Shown: positions 25,510-34,859 of the stretch, one piece after another | Position numbering within the stretch: the stretch's first letter is position 1 | How the letters are laid out: every line of letters starts with the position of its first letter | NCBI GenBank assembly: GCA_018971065.1 | Contig: JAGWVC010000003.1 | Coordinates: 1-64,000, forward strand | Direction: 5' to 3' | Length of the DNA: 64,000 nucleotides | DNA from: Sphingomonadales bacterium | GTDB taxonomy: Bacteria; Pseudomonadota; Alphaproteobacteria; Sphingomonadales; Sphingomonadaceae | Translations under genes and position numbers: made by a program | Notes under the pieces: generated by a model | Database searches by the model: none | What the model saw: only the letters and a program-made list of their open reading frames with translations | What the model was told of the DNA's origin: nothing

Positions 25510-26169
25510 ATGGCGCCGCGCCGTACCATCCTTGCCCTCGTCACCCTGGCCGTCGGGTTTATGGCTCTGGCCATCGCCGTGTCGCTCGGTGCAACCCGTG
25601 CGATCGACAGCGCGATCCTGCTGGCCCTGCGCGTGCCCGGCCACCCCGCCATCCCGCGCGGACCCGGCTGGCTGACGGGCGACGCGGTTGCGCTCACCCG
25701 CCTTGGCAGTCCGGCATTCCTGTGGGCGCTCGTGCTCGCCTCGGCCGCGCTCCTGGCCTGCACCCGGCGGGTGCGCATGGCGCTGTTCCTGGTTGCCACC
25801 ACGGCGGGTGGCCTCACACTGGTCAGCCTGGCCAAGCTGGCGTTCCACCGCGCCCGGCCCGATGTCGTGTCGCATCTGGTGCCGGTGCAGACGCTCAGCT
25901 TCCCATCGGGCCACGCCGCCGATTCGGCCATCGTCTATTGCACGCTGGCGCTGCTGGCGCTGCCGTGCCTGCGCGCCGCAGCCGCGCGCGCCGCCGCGAT
26001 GACGGCGGCGCTGGGACTGCCCGTCGCCATCGGCCTGACGCGAATCTACCTCGGCGTCCACTGGCCCAGTGATGTCGTCGCCGGGTGGTGCATCGGCGCC
26101 TTCTGGGCGTTGCTGGCCCATGCCGTCGGCAGGGCTGGCGCAGCGGTCGATCCATCGCATTCCCTTTGA
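25510..26169 (+). CDS. PAP2-superfamily membrane phosphatase
   Basis: The protein has 219 residues with about six transmembrane helices. All three phosphatase motifs are present: K-x6-RP (KLAFHRARP), PSGH (SFPSGHAAD) and (T)R-x5-H-x3-D (TRIYLGVHWPSD). Such enzymes dephosphorylate lipid phosphates such as phosphatidic acid, phosphatidylglycerol phosphate or undecaprenyl pyrophosphate. The gene follows the MFS gene after 9 bases and is probably co-transcribed. Its specific substrate is not evident. Confidence 0.9.
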   Translation: MAPRRTILALVTLAVGFMALAIAVSLGATRAIDSAILLALRVPGHPAIPRGPGWLTGDAVALTRLGSPAFLWALVLASAALLACTRRVRMALFLVATTAGGLTLVSLAKLAFHRARPDVVSHLVPVQTLSFPSGHAADSAIVYCTLALLALPCLRAAAARAAAMTAALGLPVAIGLTRIYLGVHWPSDVVAGWCIGAFWALLAHAVGRAGAAVDPSHSL

Positions 26170-26224
26170 CAGGCCCGGCCACGCTGATAGCCGGGCGCGA
26201 GAGGTTGGTTCCGGGGGGAATCAC

Positions 26225-27034
26225 ATGGTTCGATCATTCCTGTGGACGGCTGTCGCTACGTTGGGGCTTTCCCTGCCCGCCGCCGCGCCCGCCGCTCTGC
26301 CGGCAGCGCCCGTGTCGATCGAACACGCCCGCCTGCTGGGCGCGACCCACCTCGACGGCCAGCTTTTCCACGTCCAGGGGGTTGAGGTCGATGGCGACAA
26401 TGTCCTCGTCACTTCGGCGGATCGCAAGCATCATCGCGGCTACATCCACGAGTTCGACCGCACCACCGGCAAGTTCCTGCGCCGTCTGGAGCTGACCGAC
26501 GGCTTGCGCTTCCATCCCGGCGGCATTTCCATTGCGGGCCGGTCGATCTGGATTCCGGTTTCCGAACCCCGCGCGCGCAGCAGTGCGGTGCTGGTCGAGA
26601 TCGACGCGGACACCTTTGCAATCCGCCGCCGCATCGCGGTTGCCGATCATCTCGGCTGCGTCGCCGCGACCAGCCAGCGGCTGATCGCCGGTAACTGGAA
26701 CAGCGAAAAGCTTTACGTGTTCGATCTGGCCTCCGAGAGTGCGCCGCAAGCCCACGCCAATCCCACGCTTACGCGCTATCAGGACATGAAGTTCGTCGGC
26801 GGCGAACTGGTCGCCAGCGGCCAGTTGGGCGGGCACAAGGGCGCGATAGACTGGATCGATCCGGCGTCGATGAAGCTGGTCCGCTCGCTTCACGCCGGCA
26901 CGCTGGGGCGGCCCTGGCCGTTCAGCCATCCCCGTGCCTACACGGCGGAAGGCATGGCGCTGCAGGGCAGGCAGCTTTACCTGCTGCCCGAGGATGGCCC
27001 CAGCCGCCTGTTCCACTTCGAACTGGACAACTGA
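26225..27034 (+). CDS. Secreted beta-propeller-like protein, DUF6454-type
   Basis: The protein has 269 residues from ATG 26225, preceded by GGGGGAA. A signal peptide ends after the AAPAALPA region. The body has WD-like alternating beta motifs (GVEVDGDNVLVTSADRKHHRG, FHPGGISIAGRSIWIPVSE, GCVAATSQRLIAGNW), which suggests a periplasmic propeller. The family match to DUF6454 is from memory. No catalytic residues are evident. A terminator-like hairpin follows directly. Confidence 0.7.
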   Translation: MVRSFLWTAVATLGLSLPAAAPAALPAAPVSIEHARLLGATHLDGQLFHVQGVEVDGDNVLVTSADRKHHRGYIHEFDRTTGKFLRRLELTDGLRFHPGGISIAGRSIWIPVSEPRARSSAVLVEIDADTFAIRRRIAVADHLGCVAATSQRLIAGNWNSEKLYVFDLASESAPQAHANPTLTRYQDMKFVGGELVASGQLGGHKGAIDWIDPASMKLVRSLHAGTLGRPWPFSHPRAYTAEGMALQGRQLYLLPEDGPSRLFHFELDN

Positions 27035-27037
27035 CCG

Positions 27038-27062
27038 CCGGCGGGCGGCATCGTCCCGCCGG
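27038..27062 (+). terminator. Hairpin terminator after the DUF6454-like gene
   Basis: The arms CCGGCGGG (27038-27045) and CCCGCCGG (27055-27062) are perfect over 8 bases with a 9-base loop and are followed by TT. The structure starts 3 bases after the stop codon. Confidence 0.5.
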
Positions 27063-27147
27063 TTCGGCGCAGGAACTTCATTCCACAACCGTTGTTCAGA
27101 AAATTCGCGGCTCGATTGTCGATGCGCGGCGAAGGATCGATGGCCTG

Positions 27148-29742
27148 ATGAACAACGAAGACCTGGATGGCGGCATTGCCGATGCCCAGCGAATTGCCGC
27201 CGAGGTGGTCGGCCTCGACCGGGGGACCGATCCGTTCGTTGCCGCCGTCCGCGCCACGCGGATGCCGATGATCATTACCGATCCGCGCCGGCCGGACAAC
27301 CCGGTGGTGTTTGCCAACGACAGCTTCTGCCGCCTCACCGGCTATCCCCGCGACGAGATCCTGGGCCGCAATTGCCGCTTCCTGCAAGGGCCTGAAACCG
27401 ACCCCGCGACGGTGCGGCGCATTCATGACGCGGTTGCCGGGGTTTCGCCGATCGAGATCGATATCCGCAACCACCGCAAGGACGGTTCGGGCTTCTGGAA
27501 TCGTTTGCTGATGGCGCCGGTGTTCGATACCAATGGCGCGCTTGCCTATTTCTTTGCCAGTCAGGTCGATGTGACCCTTGAGCGTGAGCGCCTTGCCGGG
27601 CTGGAAAGCTCGAACGCGGCGCTGATGGCCGAGATCACCGGCCGCCTCCAGGCCCAGCGCGAGAAAGAGCTTGAGCTTGATTTCGCGCTCAAGGCCGGCC
27701 GGTTCGGCACCTGGAGCATCGACCTTGGCAGTATGCAACTCACCGCCTCCGATACCTGCAAACAGTTGTTCGGCCGCGCCGCCGACGCGCCGTTCACGTT
27801 CGAGGATCGCATCGCCGCGATCCACCTCGACGATCGCGCCGCCAACGAAACCGCCATCGCGCGCAGCGTCGCCACCCGCAGCGAATATGCGGTTACCTAC
27901 CGGGTCATGCTGCCCTCGGGCGAAGTGCGCTGGATCGCGTCGCGCGGGCAGCCGTTCCTCGATCAGGACGGCAGGCCGATCCGGCTGGCGGGCGTGTCGT
28001 CCGACATCACCGAGCAGCGCCGCCGCGACCGGATGCGGGCCGCGCTGGTGGAATTGAGCGACGTGGTCCGCGACATCGAGGACCCCGCCGACGTCTCGTT
28101 CGCGGCATCGCGGATCATCGGCGAAACGCTGGACGTCAGCCGCGCCGGCTATGGGCTGATCGACCCGGCGGCGGAGACCATCACGATCGAGCGCGACTGG
28201 AACGCACCCGGCATCGCCTCGCTGGCGGGCACCCTGCATTTCCGCGACTATGGCAGCTATATCGAGAACCTGAAGCGCGGCGAGGACGTGATCATTCCCG
28301 ACGCCCGGCTCGATCCGCGCACCGTCGATGGCGCCTCGGCGCTGAAGGCGATCAGCGCCGAGGCGGTGGTGAACATGCCGCTGACCGAACACGGCGGCCT
28401 GGTCGCGCTGCTTTATCTCAATCATGCCACCGCCCGCGAATGGCGCGATGACGAGATCGCCTTCGTCCGCGAAGTCGCCGAACGCACCCGCATCGCCACC
28501 GAACGCCGCCGCGCCGAACTGGAACTGCGCGCGCTGGCGGCATCGCTGGAACAGCAGGTGGCGGACCGCACCGCCGAACTGCTCGCCGCCGAGGAAGCGC
28601 TGCGCCAGTCGCAGAAGATGGAAGCCGTCGGCCAGCTCACCGGCGGGCTGGCGCATGATTTCAACAACCTGCTGACCGGCATCTCGGGCAGTATGGAGAT
28701 GTTGCAGGTGCGGCTGGCGCAGGGCCGGGTCAGCGAGGCCGATCGCTATGTCACCGCCGCCCAGGGCGCGGCGCGGCGGGCGGCGGCGCTGACTCACCGG
28801 CTGCTGGCGTTCTCGCGCCGCCAGACGCTGGCGCCGGTGCCCACCGATGCCAACGCGCTGATCGGCGGCATGGCCGACCTGATCCAGCGCACGGTGGGGC
28901 CGGGCATCGCCGTCGAGACGATCCAGGCGACCGGGCTGTGGCCGATCCTGGTCGACCAGAGCCAGCTCGAGAACTCGCTGCTCAACTTGTGCATCAACGC
29001 GCGCGACGCCATGCCCGAAGGCGGCCGGCTGACCATCGAAACCGGCAATCGCTGGCTCGATCGCCGCGCCGCCGCCGAACGCGACATGGAGCCGGGCCAG
29101 TATGTCTCGCTCTGCGTGTCCGATACCGGCACCGGGATGAGTGCGGAGACGATCGCCAAGGCGTTCGATCCGTTCTTCACCACCAAGCCGATCGGGCTGG
29201 GCACTGGCCTCGGCCTGTCGATGATCTATGGCTTCGCCAAGCAATCGGGCGGCCAGACCCGCATCTATTCCGAAGTCGGCGACGGCACGATGGTGTGCAT
29301 CTACCTGCCGCGCCACTTCGGCGAGGCCGAAGTGCCCGAGCCGGTCGGCGAAGTGCGGCTGGAACAGCAGGCGCGCGACGGGCAGACCGTGCTGGTGGTC
29401 GATGACGAGCCGACTATCCGGATGCTCGTCGTCGATGTGCTGGAAGGGCTGGGCTACCGCGCGCTGGAGGCGGCGGACGGGCAGGCGGGATTGCAGATCA
29501 TCCATTCTGCCGCGCGGATCGACCTGCTGATCACCGATGTCGGGCTGCCCGGCGGCATGAACGGCCGGCAGGTTGCCGATGCGGCCCGTGCGGTGCGGCC
29601 CGACCTGCGGGTCATGTTCATCACCGGCTATGCCGAAAACGCGGTGCTCAGCCACGGGCACCTGGACCCGGGGATGCAGGTGCTGACCAAGCCGTTCTCG
29701 ATGGAAGCGCTCAGCCAGCGTCTGGCCGAATTGCTGGCGTAA
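27148..29742 (+). CDS. Blue-light LOV-PAS-GAF hybrid histidine kinase
   Basis: The protein has 864 residues. Residues 28-145 form a LOV-type PAS domain with GRNCRFLQG; Cys76 is the residue that forms the flavin adduct under blue light. A second PAS lies at about 180-290, a GAF domain at about 295-455, a coiled coil at 455-490, and the HisKA site LAHDFNN at His503. The HATPase has [11 protein letters not shown] and DTGTGM, and a C-terminal receiver spans about 750-864 (VVDDEP, TDVGLPG and a conserved Lys near TKPFS). LOV kinases switch on autophosphorylation in light, in many alphaproteobacteria controlling stress, motility or adhesion. No output protein is adjacent; convergent gntR follows. 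Confidence 0.9.
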   Translation: MNNEDLDGGIADAQRIAAEVVGLDRGTDPFVAAVRATRMPMIITDPRRPDNPVVFANDSFCRLTGYPRDEILGRNCRFLQGPETDPATVRRIHDAVAGVSPIEIDIRNHRKDGSGFWNRLLMAPVFDTNGALAYFFASQVDVTLERERLAGLESSNAALMAEITGRLQAQREKELELDFALKAGRFGTWSIDLGSMQLTASDTCKQLFGRAADAPFTFEDRIAAIHLDDRAANETAIARSVATRSEYAVTYRVMLPSGEVRWIASRGQPFLDQDGRPIRLAGVSSDITEQRRRDRMRAALVELSDVVRDIEDPADVSFAASRIIGETLDVSRAGYGLIDPAAETITIERDWNAPGIASLAGTLHFRDYGSYIENLKRGEDVIIPDARLDPRTVDGASALKAISAEAVVNMPLTEHGGLVALLYLNHATAREWRDDEIAFVREVAERTRIATERRRAELELRALAASLEQQVADRTAELLAAEEALRQSQKMEAVGQLTGGLAHDFNNLLTGISGSMEMLQVRLAQGRVSEADRYVTAAQGAARRAAALTHRLLAFSRRQTLAPVPTDANALIGGMADLIQRTVGPGIAVETIQATGLWPILVDQSQLENSLLNLCINARDAMPEGGRLTIETGNRWLDRRAAAERDMEPGQYVSLCVSDTGTGMSAETIAKAFDPFFTTKPIGLGTGLGLSMIYGFAKQSGGQTRIYSEVGDGTMVCIYLPRHFGEAEVPEPVGEVRLEQQARDGQTVLVVDDEPTIRMLVVDVLEGLGYRALEAADGQAGLQIIHSAARIDLLITDVGLPGGMNGRQVADAARAVRPDLRVMFITGYAENAVLSHGHLDPGMQVLTKPFSMEALSQRLAELLA

Positions 29743-29769
29743 GGCGTCGGCGGGCGGCAGTTTCCCGGA

Positions 29770-30522
29770 TCAGGCGGTACCCGCCCGGTTGCGCGGCGCC
29801 TTGCCGCTTGCCGGTTGGAACTGGGAAACGGTTCGCCACAATTCGCGCGATCGGCCGGCGGCCAGTATGCCCAATTCCTGATCGCCGTTGGCGATGGCGT
29901 TCAGTTCCAGCAGCTTGACCTTGCGCCAGTCGGCAATGAACGCCGCATCGAAATGCGTGGATGCCTTCGCAGGATTATCGCGGCTCAGCCGCTTGGCGCC
30001 GAACGAAATATTTATCTGGAACAGGAACTTGATGTACGGGCTGTCGATCAGCTTGAACACCTCGGACCGGATCTCCTGCTCGATACCGATCAGTTCGCCA
30101 TAGGTGATGGTCTCGTCGGTCCCGCGTACCAGCCGGGTCAGCCTGGTGGCCGTGCTGCCGGCCAGCTTGCTGTCGAGGCCGGCCGCCTGCCGGACCGCCT
30201 CGGTCCAGATGATCGAGGCGATCGTGGATAGCTCGTCGGTGCGGATTTCGAGGATTTCCAGATAATCGGTAACCGCGGCCTCCACCGAATGCACGGTCGG
30301 GCGCCGGGCATAATAGCCGCCGTTCGATCCCCGCTTCACCGCCAGCAGGCCTTCGCGTTCCAGCAGCCGCGCCACCTGGCGCAAGGTCGTTCGCGAGACG
30401 CCCAGCATCTCCAGAACCTTGCGCTCGTCGCCCAGGCAGGTGCCGTCCTCGGCGGCAAGGACGATGGCGCGCAGTTGCGAAGCCGCCGCCTTCATCGCCG
30501 ATTCCTGGATTCCGGTTGTCAT
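29770..30522 (-). CDS. GntR family regulator with FCD-type ligand domain
   Basis: The protein has 250 residues. The winged helix spans about 15-75 (LGDERKVLEMLGVSRTTLRQVARLLEREGLL and a wing with KRGSNGGYY). The C-terminal part is a helical FCD-like domain that binds small carboxylates in related regulators. The gene is divergent from the Rieske oxygenase operon, and the 203-base gap contains an imperfect palindrome. It is therefore the best candidate for control of that operon by its substrate or an intermediate. It ends convergently with the LOV kinase gene. Confidence 0.85.
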   Translation of the reverse strand: MTTGIQESAMKAAASQLRAIVLAAEDGTCLGDERKVLEMLGVSRTTLRQVARLLEREGLLAVKRGSNGGYYARRPTVHSVEAAVTDYLEILEIRTDELSTIASIIWTEAVRQAAGLDSKLAGSTATRLTRLVRGTDETITYGELIGIEQEIRSEVFKLIDSPYIKFLFQINISFGAKRLSRDNPAKASTHFDAAFIADWRKVKLLELNAIANGDQELGILAAGRSRELWRTVSQFQPASGKAPRNRAGTA

Positions 30523-30671
30523 CCCGCGCTTTTAGGGCCGGGCTCCCGCAGTGTGCAATGGGGCACCGCCAACGTCGCCATCCTGTTCGATGCGCTTGCC
30601 GCCCGCGCCCGATAACCCTTGGCCCAAAACGCCGACTTGACGAACCGCCCCGGCGCGAGGCAATAATGTGC

Positions 30672-30701
30672 CGGATGGCTCGATTAATGCGAGTCCATCC
30701 G
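30672..30701. promoter_or_regulatory. Operator-like inverted repeat before the dioxygenase gene
   Basis: CGGATGGCTCG (30672-30682) pairs with CGAG-T-CCATCCG (30690-30701) over 11 bases with one extra T and a 7-base centre. It lies 24 bases before the oxygenase start and 149 bases from the gntR start. It could be a regulator site or a leader hairpin. Confidence 0.45.
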
Positions 30702-30725
30702 ATAATCGACTTTGGGAGAAGTCCG

Positions 30726-32105
30726 ATGGATGCCGCCGATTCCCTTGGCCGCCCCGGCGCCGTGATCGACAACGGCCCGCTGATCCGCGAGATCGATTTC
30801 GCGCCGTTCAACATGCGCGTCTCCACCGACCGCTATCACGACCCCGAATACCACGCGCGTGAGCGCGAGCGGCTGTGGATGCGCTGCTGGCAGGTGGCGG
30901 GCCGCCAGGAAGAGCTGCCCGAGCCGGGTGACTGGAAGGTCCACACCCTGTTCGACCAGTCGTGGATCGTCGTGCGCGGCCGCGACGGGGTCATTCGCGG
31001 CTTCGTCAACGCCTGCCGCCATCGCGGCAACGCGTTCTGCCAGGGGAAGGGGCATTCCCCCCGCTTCACCTGCCCTTATCACAACTGGACTTACGGGCTC
31101 GACGGCGCGCTGCTGGCGGTTGCCCGCCCCGATTTCGACGGCACGATCGAGGAATTCGTCGGCGACAAGGACCAGCTCGGGCTGATCGAGGTCCCGGTCA
31201 CGGTGTTCGCCGGCTTTATCTTCCTGAACCCGGATCCCGCCGCCGAACCGCTGCTGGCGTATCTGGGCGAGGTGGCCGACCTGCTGGCGCCCTACAAGCT
31301 GGACGAGATGGTGCCGGTGGCGCTGAACGTGCGGGAAGCGATCGACTGCAACTGGAAGGTCATCATCGACGCTTTCGAGGAAGGTTACCACATCCAGGGC
31401 GTCCACCCCGAACTGATCCCGGCGATGGACGAATCGAAGGAACGCTATGGCTTCTTCGGCGATCATTCGGTCGCCACCGGCCCGTTCGGCGCCTCGAACA
31501 TGGTGGACCTCAGCCCTGACGAGCAGGTGGCCGTGATCCGCGCGCTGCCCAATACTTTCCCGGCGGTGGCGCAGGCGCTGCCCCGGTTCGAGGAACTGGT
31601 CGAGGCCACGCGTGACGCCAATTGCCGGCTCCACTTCACCACCCAGACCGGCGTGCGCCAGCTCCTTCAGCAGGCCACGCGCGAAACCTGGTCGGCGCAA
31701 GGCCTCGACGTGTCCGGGCTTACCGACACGCAGATGAGCGACAACCACTTCCACACCGTGTTCCCCAACCTGTTCATGACCATCCGCGCCGGCGAATGCA
31801 CCACGATCATCGCCTGGCCGCACCCCGATGGCGACCCGAACCGCTGCGTGTGGCACGTCATCAACCTGATGTGGCTGCCCCCGGAACAACGCCGCGCCGC
31901 GATCGAGCCGTGTCTGGAGATCGCCGAGGGCGACCACTTCACCTACTTCCTGCCGCTGGAGCAGGATTGGGAGCAGATGCAGCACCAGCAGCGCGGCCTG
32001 CGCAACCGCGCGCTGAAGGAAACCGTGCTGACCCGGCAGGAAGTGCGGCTGGCCCACTACCACGCCGTGCTCGACGCGTGGCTGGCGCGCGCCAGAAGCC
32101 AATAA
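30726..32105 (+). CDS. Rieske non-haem iron ring-hydroxylating oxygenase, alpha subunit
   Basis: The protein has 459 residues from ATG 30726, four bases after GGGAGAAG. The Rieske [2Fe-2S] ligands are Cys97-x-His99 and Cys116-x2-His119. The mononuclear iron site is in the GYHIQGVHPE region (His-x4-His). Such subunits insert oxygen into aromatic or other hydrophobic rings with a ferredoxin/reductase chain, which is not encoded here. A classic beta subunit is also absent, although the next gene is a SnoaL/NTF2-fold protein of the same fold class as beta subunits. It opens a likely catabolic operon up to 35369; the substrate is unknown. Confidence 0.9.
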   Translation: MDAADSLGRPGAVIDNGPLIREIDFAPFNMRVSTDRYHDPEYHARERERLWMRCWQVAGRQEELPEPGDWKVHTLFDQSWIVVRGRDGVIRGFVNACRHRGNAFCQGKGHSPRFTCPYHNWTYGLDGALLAVARPDFDGTIEEFVGDKDQLGLIEVPVTVFAGFIFLNPDPAAEPLLAYLGEVADLLAPYKLDEMVPVALNVREAIDCNWKVIIDAFEEGYHIQGVHPELIPAMDESKERYGFFGDHSVATGPFGASNMVDLSPDEQVAVIRALPNTFPAVAQALPRFEELVEATRDANCRLHFTTQTGVRQLLQQATRETWSAQGLDVSGLTDTQMSDNHFHTVFPNLFMTIRAGECTTIIAWPHPDGDPNRCVWHVINLMWLPPEQRRAAIEPCLEIAEGDHFTYFLPLEQDWEQMQHQQRGLRNRALKETVLTRQEVRLAHYHAVLDAWLARARSQ

Positions 32106-32126
32106 GCAGCCAATGAGGGAGAGACC

Positions 32127-32588
32127 ATGACGCAATTCCACACCGCCACCGGCTGCAACGATACGGTCGGCCCGCTGATGCAGGTCATCAACGCGTTCTG
32201 CGCCAGGCAGGGCGAACTGCTGGCCAAGGGCATCACCGGCCCGGACGACTGGGAACCGCTGACCGAATTCCTCGATCCCGTCGCCTTCAAGCGGGTCGGC
32301 GCCTACCTCGAAGAGCTCGACTGGCCCGCCTACAAATCGTTCCTCACCGAATGGAGCAAGGGCGGCACCCACTTCGAATTCACCGAATTCCATGTCTCCG
32401 AAGTCGGCGGTGCCGTGTTCCAGGAGATCGAGGAGCGCCACACGCGGGGCGATACCTTCATCCGCAAGAACGTCATCGCCGTCTATCGCTTCGATGGGGA
32501 CAACCGCATCGTCCATCTCGACATCTATGAGCAGGCGAGGGATTCGGGCGCCTGGATCATCGAGGCGGCGCGGGCGTCGGAAGGGTAG
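32127..32588 (+). CDS. SnoaL/NTF2-like protein
   Basis: The protein has 153 residues. It has the alpha+beta barrel pattern of NTF2-like proteins: an N-terminal helix pair, HFEFTEFHV, then RKNVIAVYRFDGDNRIVHLDIYEQA as the closing strands. The family includes isomerases, hydratases and beta subunits of ring-hydroxylating oxygenases. It follows the oxygenase alpha gene by 21 bases, so it could serve as a partner subunit or act on the ring product. No catalytic residues can be assigned with certainty. Confidence 0.75.
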   Translation: MTQFHTATGCNDTVGPLMQVINAFCARQGELLAKGITGPDDWEPLTEFLDPVAFKRVGAYLEELDWPAYKSFLTEWSKGGTHFEFTEFHVSEVGGAVFQEIEERHTRGDTFIRKNVIAVYRFDGDNRIVHLDIYEQARDSGAWIIEAARASEG

Positions 32589-32590
32589 AC

Positions 32591-33247
32591 ATGGCACGGG
32601 CGGAACGCGCCGGAACAGCGGCGGCACCGGCGCGAACCCGGGGGCGCCCGCGCCTCGCCGAAGTCGCGGCGATCGACGCCGGGCTGCTGGCCGCCGCGCT
32701 GGCCGAGTTCCTGGCGCACGGCTTCGGCGGCGCCTCGATGCGCGGCATCGCCAAGGCGGCGCAGGTGTCGCGCACCACGCTGGTCGCGCGCTTTGCCAGC
32801 AAGGCCGACCTGTTCCGCGCGATCATGACCCAGCAGGCCGCGCGCATGGCCGCCACCGCCGCGCTGAACGAATCCGGCCCGCCCGATCTGGCGCGCGGCC
32901 TTGCCACGTTCGGCAACCGCGCGCTGGCCTACAGCCTCGAAGGTGACCTGCTGGCCATCAACCGCCTGATCACCAGCGCCGCCGGGCAGTTCCCCGAAGT
33001 GGCGGCGGTGGTGCTGGAAACCACGGCGGCCGGCATCGCGCAAGTGGCCGGCTTCATCCAGCGCTGCGCCGTGGCCGACGGCGTGCCCTGCCGCGATGCC
33101 CATGCCGTGGCCGAATGCTTCATTCTGGCGCTGCGCGGCTGGTATGGCCGGGTGCTGCTGGGCGGCGACCTGCCCGGCGCGGCGGCGCGCGAGCGCTGGG
33201 TGGAACGCATGGTCGCGATGCTGATCGCCGGGCGACACGGCTGGTAG
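32591..33247 (+). CDS. TetR/AcrR family regulator inside the catabolic operon
   Basis: The protein has 218 residues with a basic Arg/Pro-rich N terminus (ARTRGRPR). The helix-turn-helix lies at about 48-75 (SMRGIAKAAQVSRTTLVARF). The C-terminal helical domain fits the AcrR-C group. It begins 3 bases after the SnoaL-like gene and ends 12 bases before an SDR gene, so it is probably co-transcribed with the genes it may regulate. With the divergent GntR gene this gives the locus two candidate regulators. Confidence 0.85.
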   Translation: MARAERAGTAAAPARTRGRPRLAEVAAIDAGLLAAALAEFLAHGFGGASMRGIAKAAQVSRTTLVARFASKADLFRAIMTQQAARMAATAALNESGPPDLARGLATFGNRALAYSLEGDLLAINRLITSAAGQFPEVAAVVLETTAAGIAQVAGFIQRCAVADGVPCRDAHAVAECFILALRGWYGRVLLGGDLPGAAARERWVERMVAMLIAGRHGW

Positions 33248-33258
33248 GGAGAGATGCA

Positions 33259-34011
33259 ATGACCACGAAAGTCGCGCTGGTAACCGGCGCCGCCGCCGGC
33301 ATCGGCGGCGCCTGCGCGAAGCAACTGGCGGCGGACGGCATGGCCGTCGGCGTGCTCGACCTCGACGCCGAGCGCTGCGCCGCCACGGTCGAGGCCATCG
33401 CCGCCGCCGGCGGCCGGGCCATCGCGCTGGGTGCCGACATCGCCGACCGGGCGCAGGTCAACGCCGCCGTCGCCGCCTTGCGCGCCGCGTTCGGCCCGGT
33501 GACCGTGCTGGTCAACAACGCCGGCATCCCCGGCTTCTGCCCGTTCCTCGAGATGACTGACGAAATCTGGGGCGAGATGATGCGCGTCAACCTCACCGGC
33601 GCGTTCGTCGTCACGCAAGTCGTCTTGCCCGACATGATCGCGGCGGGCTGGGGCCGCGTCATCAACATCTCGTCGATGGCGGCGCAGAAGGGCGCGAAGG
33701 ACATGGCCCATTATGCCGCCAGCAAGGGCGGGATGATCGGCATGACCAAGGCGCTGGCGCACGAATTCGGCCCCGCCGGCATCACCGTCAACACCGTGCC
33801 GCCGCGCTTCATCACCCAGACGCTGATGTCCGATGCCTCGTTCGCCGCGTCGAAGCAGCCGCTGGCCAAGGATGCCGAAATCGCCGCCGGCCCGATCACC
33901 CGCGCCGGGGTTCCCGCCGATATCGCCAGCGCGGTAAGCTGGCTGGCTTCCGAAGGCGCCGGATTCGTGACAGGTCAGGTGATCGGCGTGAACGGCGGGC
34001 GCTATATCTGA
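33259..34011 (+). CDS. Short-chain dehydrogenase/reductase (classical SDR)
   Basis: The protein has 250 residues from ATG 33259, after a GGGAGA site. It carries the nucleotide-binding TGAAAGIG near residue 9, NNAG near 88, the catalytic Ser in NISSMAAQ and Tyr-x3-Lys in YAASKGG. The C terminus ends with GQVIGVNGGRYI, typical of FabG-like SDRs. It most likely oxidises an alcohol made downstream of the oxygenase, or acts as a beta-oxidation-type ketoreductase. It is the fourth gene of the operon. Confidence 0.88.
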   Translation: MTTKVALVTGAAAGIGGACAKQLAADGMAVGVLDLDAERCAATVEAIAAAGGRAIALGADIADRAQVNAAVAALRAAFGPVTVLVNNAGIPGFCPFLEMTDEIWGEMMRVNLTGAFVVTQVVLPDMIAAGWGRVINISSMAAQKGAKDMAHYAASKGGMIGMTKALAHEFGPAGITVNTVPPRFITQTLMSDASFAASKQPLAKDAEIAAGPITRAGVPADIASAVSWLASEGAGFVTGQVIGVNGGRYI

Positions 34012-34039
34012 CGCCCCCCGCGCCAACGGGAGAAGGCGG

Positions 34040-34855
34040 ATGGATCAAGCGGATTTCCTGGCGAAGTACGGCCCCTGGGCGCTGATTGCCGGCGCTTCGG
34101 AAGGCACCGGCGCCGCGTTTGCGCGCCAGCTTGCCGCCGCCGGGCTGAACCTCATCCTCGTCGCCCGCCGCGACGGGCCGCTGGATGCGCTGGCCGCCGA
34201 AATCAAGGCCGCGTACCCCGCCGCGCAGATCATCACCGCCACCATCGACCTGGCGAAGAAGGACGCCGCCGACCGCCTTGCGCAAGTTGCCGAAGGGCGC
34301 GAGGTCGGCCTGCTGATCCTCAACGCCGGGGCCGACCCGAACGGCGCCACCTTCCTCGAAAACGACATCGCCAACTGGGTCGATCTTACCAACCGCAATG
34401 TCATGACCGTGCTGCGGGCCTGCCATCACTTCGCCCGGGTCATGGCCCCGCGCGGGCGTGGCGGGATGATCCTGGTGAACTCGGGCGCCTGCTACATGGG
34501 CCTGCCCGGCTGCTCGGTCTATGGCGCCACCAAGGCTTATGACCTCGTGCTGGGCGAAGCGCTGTGGGCCGAACTGGCGCCGCACGGCATCGATGTGCTC
34601 AACCTCGTGATGGGGCAGACCGACACTCCGGCCTATCGCGAACTGATGGCGCGCAAGGGCATCCCGTTCCCCACTAACACCGCCAACCCCGAGGACGTCG
34701 CCGCGCTCGGCCTCGCCCGCCTGCCGCACGGCCCCACCACCAACTGGGCCGAGGCCGACGACACGCCGGGCATGACGTTCTCGTCCGCCGCCCAGCGTCG
34801 CGATCGCATCCGGATGATCGCCGCGCACTCGATGAAATTCGGCGCAAAGGACTGA
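34040..34855 (+). CDS. Short-chain dehydrogenase/reductase (extended N-terminal SDR)
   Basis: The protein has 271 residues. The dinucleotide motif is GASEGTG (near 18), with NAG (LILNAG) and a catalytic Ser/Tyr/Lys in NSGACYMGLPGCSVYGATKA. The region after the active site differs from the previous SDR and resembles the group that includes retinol or 17-beta-steroid-type dehydrogenases. It lies 28 bases after the other SDR gene, in the same operon. Its substrate is unknown. Confidence 0.87.
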   Translation: MDQADFLAKYGPWALIAGASEGTGAAFARQLAAAGLNLILVARRDGPLDALAAEIKAAYPAAQIITATIDLAKKDAADRLAQVAEGREVGLLILNAGADPNGATFLENDIANWVDLTNRNVMTVLRACHHFARVMAPRGRGGMILVNSGACYMGLPGCSVYGATKAYDLVLGEALWAELAPHGIDVLNLVMGQTDTPAYRELMARKGIPFPTNTANPEDVAALGLARLPHGPTTNWAEADDTPGMTFSSAAQRRDRIRMIAAHSMKFGAKD

Positions 34856-34859
34856 TGCG

